This document shows, one piece after another, positions 1 to 5,381 of a stretch of 5,381 nt of DNA. The notes under the pieces are model-generated. The model was not told the DNA's origin. It was given only the letters and a program-made list of their open reading frames with translations, and did no database searches. Origin of the DNA: Stomatobaculum longum (GTDB lineage: Bacteria; Bacillota; Clostridia; Lachnospirales; Lachnospiraceae). The position numbers and the translations under genes were made by a program. Within the stretch, counting starts at the first letter, position 1. Each line of letters opens with the position of its first letter. The DNA is taken from the NCBI GenBank assembly GCA_905370385.1, contig CAJPKN010000101.1:1-5381 (forward strand), in the 5' to 3' direction.

Positions 1-2640
1 GCGGGTATCTTTCTCAAGTTTATAGAGATGCTTAAGGCGCGGGGGGCGCATACGCTTTCTGAGGTGGCGGCACTCGGGGACAGTTCCGAGGCGCTGATTC
101 GCAAGATGAACAGCTATCACGTGATTATACTCGCGAAGAATGAACTGGGGCGTGTGAATCTCTACCGCCTGGTCTCGGACTCCCATCTCAAGTACTACCA
201 TAAGCGCCCCAGAATACCGAAGAGTGAACTGCAACGTTATCGCGAGGGCTTGATCATCGGCTCCGCCTGCGAGGCGGGCGAACTCTATCAGGCCTTGCTC
301 CGCGACGCTTCGGATGAGGAGATTAACCGCATTGCTTCCTTCTACGATTATCTGGAGATACAGCCGATTGCGAACAATCTTTTCATGTTGGACAGCGACC
401 GCTACACGCCCGATACCGAAGAGGATTTGAGGAACTTAAACCGACGCATTGTGTCCATCGGCGAGGCACTGCAAAAGCCGGTCGTTGCGACCTGCGACGT
501 CCACTTTTTAAACCCCGAAGATGAGATATACCGTCGCATGATTTTTTTCGGCAACAAATATGACGATGCCGATCGGCAGCCGCCGCTCTATTTTCGAACG
601 ACGGAGGAAATGCTGCGCGAGTTTGCCTATCTCGGCGCGGAAAAGTGCGAGGAAGTCGTCATCAAAAACACGCAGAAAATCGCACGCATGGTGGAGCGCA
701 TCTCCCCGGTACGGCCCGACAAGTGCCCGCCCGTCATTGAGCATTCGGATGAAAAACTGACGGAGCTCTGCTACGGCATGGCGCATGCGCAGTACGGGGA
801 TCCGCTGCCGGCTCTTGTGCAGGAGAGACTTGACAAAGAGTTGAATTCCATCATTAAGAACGGGTTTGCCGTCATGTACATCATCGCCCACGAACTCGTG
901 AAGCACTCGAACGAAGAGGGCTATCTCGTGGGCTCCCGCGGCTCGGTCGGTTCCTCCTTTGTCGCCTATACGGCCGGCATTACCGAGGTGAATCCCCTGC
1001 CGCCGCATTATGTATGCCCGAATTGCCGCTACTCGGACTTCGACTCGGAAATTCCGAAGCAGTTTGCGGGCACCGCGGGCTGCGACATGCCGGATCAAGT
1101 CTGCCCGCACTGCGGCGCAAAAATGAGAAAAGACGGCTTTGATATTCCCTTTGAGACCTTCCTCGGCTTTAAGGGAGACAAAGAGCCGGATATCGACCTG
1201 AACTTTTCGGGTGAGAACCAGAGCTCGGCGCACGCCTATACGGAGGTCATCTTCGGAAAAGGGCAGACGTTCCGCGCGGGCACCGTAGGTACCTTGGCGG
1301 AAAAGACGGCCTTCGGCTATGTGAAAAACTACTTTGAGGAGCACGGGACCAGAAAGCGAAAGTGCGAGATTAACCGCCTTGTGCAAGGATGTGTCGGTGT
1401 GCGGCGCACCACGGGACAGCATCCGGGCGGCATTGTCGTCTTGCCGAAGGGCGAGTCGATTTACTCCTTTACGCCCCTGCAACACCCGGCGAACGATATG
1501 AACACGCCGATCGTCACGACACACTTTGAGTATCACGCAATCGACCACAATCTTTTAAAACTGGATATCCTGGGTCACCAGGACCCGACCATGATACGCA
1601 AACTACAGGATTTGACGCAGATCGATCCGGTCAAAGACATACCGCTCGATTCCCCCGAGGTGATGAGTCTTTTCCAGAGCACCGAGGCACTCGGTGTCAA
1701 GCCGGAGGATATTCTCGGCTGTCAGCTCGGCGCGCTCGGCATTCCCGAGTTCGGCACCGATTTCGCGATGAACATGGTCATTGAGGCCAAGCCGAAGGGC
1801 TTTTCCGACCTGGTTCGCATTGCGGGGCTTGCACACGGCACCGATGTCTGGCAGGGAAATGCACAGGTGCTCATTTCCGAGGGAACGGCGACCATTCAGA
1901 CCGCTATTTGTACGCGAGACGACATCATGCTCTCGCTGATTCAGTGGGGCATGGATCCACAGGAGAGCTTTAAAATCATGGAGTCGGTCCGCAAAGGCAA
2001 GGGACTCACGCCGGAGTGGGAAGAACACATGCGGGAGCACGAGGTGCCGGACTGGTACATCTGGTCCTGCAAAAAAATCAAGTACATGTTCCCGAAGGCA
2101 CATGCGGCTGCCTATGTCATGATGGCCTGGCGCATCGGCTACTGCAAAATCTTTTACCCGCTTGCTTACTATGCAGCCTACTTTACGATACGCGCGACCG
2201 GTTTCAGTTACGAGAGCATGTGTCAGGGCAAGGAGCGGCTTGAGTTTCTGCTTGCGGAGCTCGGCAAACGGAATTACAAGGGAAACCGAACGAACCCGTT
2301 GACTCCGAAGGAAGAGGATATGATTAAGGATGGGAGAATCGCGCAGGAGATGTATGCGCGCGGCTTTTCGTTCCTCCCGATCGACCTCTATCGCGTCAGC
2401 GCAACCCAGTTTACGATTGTGGACGGCAAGATAATGCCGGCGCTCACCTCGATCGACGGACTCGGGGAGAGCGCTGCGGAGCAGATTGTGCGAGCGGCGG
2501 CAGAAGGGGAGTTTATCTCGAAGGACGATTTTCGCTCGCGCTGCGGCGTCGGACAGACTACCTGCGATCTGCTCGACCGGCTCGGCATACTCGGAAAACT
2601 GCCGGAATCGAACCAGCTCTCGCTCTTTGATTTCAGCTGA
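1..2640 (+). CDS. polC: DNA polymerase III PolC-type, alpha subunit (C-terminal ~879 residues; 5' end outside window)
   Basis: PolC is the main replicative DNA polymerase of Firmicutes, acting at the fork with the beta clamp. The frame is open from base 1, so the first ATG (base 28) is internal. Family members have about 1400-1500 residues, so the N-terminal region, OB fold, first PHP part and inserted 3'-5' exonuclease should lie upstream. Counting residues from base 1: the second PHP part covers roughly 1-205 (D166, H168 in a CDVH motif); YLVGSRGSVGSS is at 308-319; a zinc site has C339, C342, C368, C371, with an extra C361 nearby. Palm catalytic aspartates are D397 and D399 (PDIDLNFSG) and D522 (LKLDILG). 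Their 123-residue separation matches that recalled for Geobacillus PolC. TTGQHPGG is at 470-477, VRKGKG at 663-668, KYMFPKAHAAAY at 694-705, and a helix-hairpin-helix-like IDGLGESAAEQIV at 818-830. QLSLF (872-876) at the C terminus fits the beta-clamp-binding pentapeptide. No frameshift or lost catalytic residue is seen. The family call is very secure. Confidence 0.98.
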   Translation, partial: AGIFLKFIEMLKARGAHTLSEVAALGDSSEALIRKMNSYHVIILAKNELGRVNLYRLVSDSHLKYYHKRPRIPKSELQRYREGLIIGSACEAGELYQALLRDASDEEINRIASFYDYLEIQPIANNLFMLDSDRYTPDTEEDLRNLNRRIVSIGEALQKPVVATCDVHFLNPEDEIYRRMIFFGNKYDDADRQPPLYFRTTEEMLREFAYLGAEKCEEVVIKNTQKIARMVERISPVRPDKCPPVIEHSDEKLTELCYGMAHAQYGDPLPALVQERLDKELNSIIKNGFAVMYIIAHELVKHSNEEGYLVGSRGSVGSSFVAYTAGITEVNPLPPHYVCPNCRYSDFDSEIPKQFAGTAGCDMPDQVCPHCGAKMRKDGFDIPFETFLGFKGDKEPDIDLNFSGENQSSAHAYTEVIFGKGQTFRAGTVGTLAEKTAFGYVKNYFEEHGTRKRKCEINRLVQGCVGVRRTTGQHPGGIVVLPKGESIYSFTPLQHPANDMNTPIVTTHFEYHAIDHNLLKLDILGHQDPTMIRKLQDLTQIDPVKDIPLDSPEVMSLFQSTEALGVKPEDILGCQLGALGIPEFGTDFAMNMVIEAKPKGFSDLVRIAGLAHGTDVWQGNAQVLISEGTATIQTAICTRDDIMLSLIQWGMDPQESFKIMESVRKGKGLTPEWEEHMREHEVPDWYIWSCKKIKYMFPKAHAAAYVMMAWRIGYCKIFYPLAYYAAYFTIRATGFSYESMCQGKERLEFLLAELGKRNYKGNRTNPLTPKEEDMIKDGRIAQEMYARGFSFLPIDLYRVSATQFTIVDGKIMPALTSIDGLGESAAEQIVRAAAEGEFISKDDFRSRCGVGQTTCDLLDRLGILGKLPESNQLSLFDFS

Positions 2641-2647
2641 GCGGCGT

Positions 2648-2676
2648 TTGACAAACAGAACCGGAAATCTTAGAAT
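2648..2676 (+). promoter_or_regulatory. Predicted sigma-A promoter for leuS
   Basis: A perfect -35 TTGACA (2648-2653), a 17-base spacer and a -10 TAGAAT (2671-2676, five of six matches to TATAAT) lie wholly in the polC-leuS gap, starting 8 bases after the polC stop. Transcription should begin near 2682-2686, giving a leader of only about 26-30 bases before the leuS ATG. No extended -10 TG is present. This is a match to the known consensus; activity is inferred. Confidence 0.82.
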
Positions 2677-2699
2677 TATGGTTTAAAGACATGGAAGAC

Positions 2700-2704
2700 G
2701 GAGG
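2700..2704 (+). promoter_or_regulatory. Shine-Dalgarno of leuS (decides the start)
   Basis: GGAGG sits 7 bases before the ATG at 2712, an ideal distance. It lies downstream of the alternative in-frame ATG at 2691, which has no Shine-Dalgarno of its own and would fall within about 10 bases of the predicted transcript start. The site therefore selects 2712 as the start. Confidence 0.9.
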
Positions 2705-2711
2705 TAAGACG

Positions 2712-5111
2712 ATGGACTATTCGTTTCAAAAGATAGAGCCGAAGTGGCAGGCAAAATGGGAAGAAGAGGGCATCTTCCACGCGAAGGACTTTTCGGAAAA
2801 GCCGAAGTTCTACGGACTCGTGGAGTTCCCCTATCCGAGCGGTGCAGGTATGCACGTGGGTCACATCAAGGCGTACTCGAGCATTGAGGTGATTTCGAGA
2901 AAGCGGAGAATGCAGGGCTACAACGTGCTCTTCCCGATCGGATTTGACGCCTTCGGTCTTCCGACCGAGAACTATGCGATTAAGACCAACACGCACCCGC
3001 GTTACATCACGGATAAGAACATCGAGAAGTTCTCGGAGCAGTTAAAGCGCGTCGGCTTCTCTTTTGACTGGACGCGTGTCATCGACACCTCCCGCGACGA
3101 TTACTACAAGTGGACGCAGTGGATCTTCCTGAAGCTCTTTGAGAAGGGACTCGTGTTCCGCAATAAGACCCTGGTCAATTACTGCCCCTCTTGTAAGGTC
3201 GTGCTCTCGAACGAGGACAGCCAGGGCGGCAAGTGCGATATCTGTCACTCGGATGTCGTGCAGCTTTCAAAGGATGTCTGGTACTTAAAGATTACCGAGT
3301 ACGCGGACAAGTTGCTTCTGGGACTCGACGAGGTGGATTACCCCGAGAACATTAAGCAGCAGCAGCTCAACTGGATCGGAAAGTCGACCGGTGCTTTCGT
3401 GAAATTTCCGCTGAAGGATGTGAACGAAGAGCTTGAGGTCTATACAACGCGCTGCGACACACTTTTCGGTGTGACTTTCATGGTCATTGCGCCGGAGCAT
3501 CCGCTCATCGACAAGCTTGCGGACCGCATCGGAAACATGGATGCTGTGCTCGCCTACCGCGAGGAAGCTTCTCACAAAACCGAGTTTGAGCGCACCCAGC
3601 TTGTCAAGGACAAGACGGGCGTTCGCATCGAGGGCCTCAGCGCGCTAAACCCGGTGAGCGGCAAGGAAATCCCGATTTTCATCTCCGACTATGTCATGAT
3701 GGGCTACGGCACCGGTGCCATTATGGCGGTTCCGGCGCACGACCAGCGTGACTACGAGTTCGCAAAGCGCTTTGATATTGAAATTATCCCGGTCATTGAG
3801 GGCGGGGATCTCGAGAAAGAGGCGTACAGCGGCGACGGCGTTATGATTAATTCCGAGTTCCTGAACGGATTTACCAACAAGAAGGATTCGATTGCGCGCA
3901 TGCTTGAGTTCCTCCGGGAGAAGGGCATAGGACATGCGGGTGTTCAGTTTAAGATGAAAGACTGGGCGTTTAACCGCCAGCGCTATTGGGGTGAGCCGAT
4001 TCCGCTGATTCACTGCCCGAACTGCGGCGTGGTCGCGGTTCCCTACGAGGAGCTTCCGCTTCGCCTGCCCGATATGGATAACTTTAAGCCCGGCGAGGAC
4101 GGACAGTCGCCGCTCGCGAAAGTGGATTCCTTCGTAAACTGCACTTGCCCGAAGTGCGGCGGCGCGGCTAAGCGTGAGACCGATACCATGCCGCAGTGGG
4201 CGGGTTCCTCTTGGTACTTCCTTCGTTACTGCGACCCGCACAACAGCGAGAAGTTCGCGGACAGAGAAAAGATCAACTACTGGATGCCGGTGGACTGGTA
4301 TAACGGCGGTATGGAGCACGTGACCCGCCATTTGATTTACTCCCGTTTCTGGCATCACTTCCTTTACGATCTCGGCGAAGTCAATACGCCGGAGCCGTAT
4401 AAGAAGCGCTCGGCGCAGGGACTTATCCTCGGGCCGGACGGCGAAAAGATGAGTAAGTCGAAGGGCAATGTCGTGGATCCGCTTGATATCGTTTCGCAGT
4501 ACGGTGCGGATACCTTGCGTGTCTATGTGCTCTTCATGGGTGATTATGCGTCCGCGGCACCGTGGAACGACAGCTCGGTGAAGGGTTGCCGTCGCTTCCT
4601 GGAGCGCGTATTCGCCCTGCAGGATATTGTGGTGCCTGAGACGGTAAAAGCACTCGAGGCGCCGCTCCACAAGACCATCAAGAAGGTCTCCTCGGATATT
4701 GAGGAGCAGAAGTTCAACACCGCGATTGCCGCGCTCATGACCTTCATGAACGAAGTCGGCAGAGAGAAGAAGATCGGAAAAGAGCAGTTGCTCAGCTTCG
4801 TGAAGCTGCTGAATCCCTTCGCGCCGCACATTGCGGAGGAGATTTATCAGGCACAGGGCGGAGAGGGTTCCCTGCAGCTTGCCTCCTGGCCGGAGCATGA
4901 CGAGGCAAAGACGGTGGATGAGAGCATCGAAATCGGCGTGCAGGTAAACGGTAAGCTCCGAGCGACTGTGACCATTCCGACGAACTGCGAGAAAGAGGAA
5001 GCCCTTGCCCTCGCAAAGGCGGATGAGAAGGTGCAGGCCGCGCTCGACGGCAAGAACCTGGTCAAGGAAATCTATGTGCCGAACAAGATTGTGAATCTTG
5101 TTGTGAAGTGA
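2712..5111 (+). CDS. leuS: Leucine--tRNA ligase (leucyl-tRNA synthetase, class Ia, bacterial type)
   Basis: This cytoplasmic enzyme activates leucine with ATP, transfers it to tRNA-Leu, and hydrolyses wrongly charged tRNA. The 799 residues from the ATG at 2712 fit Firmicutes LeuRS (about 800); the ~860-residue E. coli enzyme has an extra leucine-specific domain before KMSKS that is absent here. From M1: catalytic-core start PYPSGAGMHVGH with HIGH-type HVGH at 48-51; ZN-1 zinc site C158, C161, C175, C178; CP1 editing domain about 222-415, with TTRCDT at 245-250 (T250 equals E. coli T252) and AVPAHDQRD at 339-347 (D344 and D347 equal D342 and D345). Next come NRQRYWGEP (421-429), a second probable zinc ribbon (C435, C438, C479, C482), KMSKS (579-583), a helical anticodon-binding domain about 640-735, and a C-terminal domain (VQVNGKLRATV, 743-753). 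All catalytic and editing signatures are intact. The start is chosen by the GGAGG at 2700. The gene has its own promoter and a terminator 19 bases after its stop. Confidence 0.98.
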   Translation: MDYSFQKIEPKWQAKWEEEGIFHAKDFSEKPKFYGLVEFPYPSGAGMHVGHIKAYSSIEVISRKRRMQGYNVLFPIGFDAFGLPTENYAIKTNTHPRYITDKNIEKFSEQLKRVGFSFDWTRVIDTSRDDYYKWTQWIFLKLFEKGLVFRNKTLVNYCPSCKVVLSNEDSQGGKCDICHSDVVQLSKDVWYLKITEYADKLLLGLDEVDYPENIKQQQLNWIGKSTGAFVKFPLKDVNEELEVYTTRCDTLFGVTFMVIAPEHPLIDKLADRIGNMDAVLAYREEASHKTEFERTQLVKDKTGVRIEGLSALNPVSGKEIPIFISDYVMMGYGTGAIMAVPAHDQRDYEFAKRFDIEIIPVIEGGDLEKEAYSGDGVMINSEFLNGFTNKKDSIARMLEFLREKGIGHAGVQFKMKDWAFNRQRYWGEPIPLIHCPNCGVVAVPYEELPLRLPDMDNFKPGEDGQSPLAKVDSFVNCTCPKCGGAAKRETDTMPQWAGSSWYFLRYCDPHNSEKFADREKINYWMPVDWYNGGMEHVTRHLIYSRFWHHFLYDLGEVNTPEPYKKRSAQGLILGPDGEKMSKSKGNVVDPLDIVSQYGADTLRVYVLFMGDYASAAPWNDSSVKGCRRFLERVFALQDIVVPETVKALEAPLHKTIKKVSSDIEEQKFNTAIAALMTFMNEVGREKKIGKEQLLSFVKLLNPFAPHIAEEIYQAQGGEGSLQLASWPEHDEAKTVDESIEIGVQVNGKLRATVTIPTNCEKEEALALAKADEKVQAALDGKNLVKEIYVPNKIVNLVVK

Positions 5112-5130
5112 GTTTTGTTATGAATCGAAG

Positions 5131-5173
5131 AGAGGCCCCGTACTTGCCATGAAAGGCAAGCCCGGGGCTTTTT
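5131..5173 (+). terminator. Rho-independent terminator of leuS
   Basis: The stem has two parts. The outer part pairs 5131-5140 with 5163-5172 and is GC-rich (GGCCCCG against CGGGGCT, with two G-U pairs). The inner part pairs CTTGCC (5143-5148) with GGCAAG (5155-5160) around a six-base ATGAAA loop. A symmetric two-by-two internal mismatch (TA against CC) separates them. Five T follow the GC-rich arm (5169-5173), the first ones also pairing with the stem foot. It begins 19 bases after the leuS stop. There is no T run on the other strand, so it looks one-directional. Confidence 0.92.
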
Positions 5174-5253
5174 AACGTCTTGGTGTCCTGCGTAACCCGT
5201 ATATAGGGCGATTCTAAGGACAGCGGCTCCTTTTACGGCATATCGAACAATAC

Positions 5254-5272
5254 GTGGAAAGCAAGTGGAAAG
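5254..5272 (+). repeat. Short direct repeat GTGGAAAG, 11-base period
   Basis: GTGGAAAG occurs at 5254-5261 and again at 5265-5272, separated by three bases, so the copies start 11 bases apart, about one DNA turn. It lies about 72-90 bases upstream of the -35 at 5344. Such phasing can mark tandem half-sites of a DNA-binding protein, but two 8-base copies may be chance. The repeat itself is seen directly; any function is inference. Confidence 0.35.
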
Positions 5273-5275
5273 GAA

Positions 5276-5287
5276 GCGGATATCCGC
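5276..5287. repeat. Perfect 12-base palindrome GCGGATATCCGC
   Basis: The twelve bases read identically on both strands and symmetry stops at the flanking bases (A 5275, G 5288). With no spacer it cannot form a normal RNA hairpin, so if it has a role it would be a dimeric protein site. It sits 56 bases before the right-edge -35. I do not recognise it as the operator of a known regulator. Confidence 0.35.
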
Positions 5288-5323
5288 GTCTTCTCGGCTT
5301 GTGAATTCTTCGGCGTAATTTCC

Positions 5324-5372
5324 TTTTTCTTTTCAAATTTTTGTTGACAAGAGCGGGGCAGTCCAGTATACT
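5324..5372 (+). promoter_or_regulatory. Strong predicted sigma-A promoter with T-rich upstream tract, for a gene beyond the window
   Basis: A perfect -35 TTGACA (5344-5349), a 17-base spacer and a -10 TATACT (5367-5372, five of six matches) face rightward. Bases 5324-5343 directly upstream are almost all T and A, as in UP elements that bind the RNA polymerase alpha subunit. Transcription should start around 5378-5381, so only the first bases of the transcript at most are present and the gene served is unknown. Such strength would suit an rRNA, tRNA or ribosomal gene, but that is a guess. Confidence 0.8.
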
Positions 5373-5373
5373 G
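5364..5373. promoter_or_regulatory. Palindrome CAGTATACTG over the -10 element (possible operator)
   Basis: This perfect 10-base palindrome contains the whole -10 TATACT. In addition the -35 TTGACA (5344-5349) has its exact reverse complement TGTCAA at 5372-5377. A repressor bound on these symmetries would block the promoter. Because -10 elements are TA-rich and easily self-complementary, chance is a real alternative. No known regulator is recognised. Confidence 0.3.
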
Positions 5374-5381
5374 TCAAAGCA

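Larger units (their letters stand above)
5174..5323. other. Non-coding spacer between the leuS terminator and the right-edge promoter
   Basis: No gene is supported here on either strand. I see only minor elements: pairable segments at 5184-5234, two direct copies of GTGGAAAG at 5254-5261 and 5265-5272, and a 12-base palindrome at 5276-5287. A reading frame free of stops runs from 5207 to 5344 but has no ATG, GTG or TTG start with a ribosome binding site. The stretch could be upstream regulatory DNA of the next gene or simply spacer. Confidence 0.6.

Noticed and set aside
508..1548. Long open frame on the minus strand (346 codons) inside polC
   Set aside because: It lies fully antisense to the conserved PolC palm and zinc region, its Arg/Val/His-rich translation resembles no family I know, and such antisense frames arise readily opposite GC-rich genes.
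1603..2103. Minus-strand open frame (166 codons) opposite polC
   Set aside because: It is a shadow of polC codons with no recognisable domain and no independent support.
2691..2711. Upstream in-frame ATG at 2691 as leuS start (adds MEDGGKT)
   Set aside because: It has no Shine-Dalgarno, lies within about 10 bases of the predicted transcript start, and the strong GGAGG falls inside the extra codons with ideal spacing to the ATG at 2712. MDYSFQKIEPKWQ also fits usual LeuRS N termini.
3645..4898. Very long minus-strand open frame (417 codons) inside leuS
   Set aside because: It is antisense to the conserved LeuRS editing and catalytic regions. The translation is Arg/Leu/His-rich with no recognisable domain, as expected from the complement of biased codons in leuS.
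5120..5152. Mini-frame from the ATG at 5120 (10 codons)
   Set aside because: It runs into the terminator stem, has no ribosome binding site, and is too short to support.
5180..5205. Possible promoter TTGGTG ... TATATA after the terminator
   Set aside because: The -35 matches poorly and the spacer is only 14 bases, too short for a sigma-A promoter.
5207..5347. Stop-free frame of 46 codons in the spacer downstream of leuS
   Set aside because: It has no ATG, GTG or TTG start and no ribosome binding site, its end runs into the -35 of the edge promoter, and the peptide is not recognised. A decayed gene tail cannot be excluded but nothing supports it.

Overview
The window shows an ordinary housekeeping stretch of a Firmicutes (Bacillota) chromosome. 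A PolC-type replicative DNA polymerase, found mainly in Firmicutes and a few relatives, lies next to a bacterial leucyl-tRNA synthetase without the leucine-specific insertion before KMSKS. By eye the base composition is moderately GC-rich. Protein details such as the HVGH signature, the TTRCDT editing motif and AFNRQRYWGEP look to me like Clostridia, perhaps Lachnospiraceae. That placement is from memory of family sequences, not from a search.

Layout. Bases 1-2640 are the 3' part of polC on the + strand: 879 codons open from the first base, with the gene's start outside the window. A 71-base gap follows. It holds a near-consensus housekeeping promoter (TTGACA, 17-base spacer, TAGAAT) and a strong Shine-Dalgarno. 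leuS follows at 2712-5111 (799 codons) and ends in a clear rho-independent terminator at 5131-5173. The last ~200 bases carry no convincing gene. They contain a few small symmetries and, at the right edge, a second strong promoter (TTGACA, 17 bases, TATACT) behind a T-rich tract, firing rightward into a gene beyond the window.

How the parts work together. PolC copies the chromosome and LeuRS charges tRNA-Leu; they share no pathway. With no terminator between them, some polC read-through into leuS is possible, but leuS has its own promoter and so forms its own transcription unit, closed by the terminator. The gap is too short for a T-box leader, so leuS is probably not controlled by tRNA-Leu charging as in many Firmicutes.

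I found no mobile element, CRISPR array, RNA gene or evidently new system. The more notable points are Ser-to-Ala differences in a PolC segment tied to 6-anilinouracil/HPUra-type inhibitor sensitivity, the simple leuS control region, and the palindrome-bearing promoter at the right edge.
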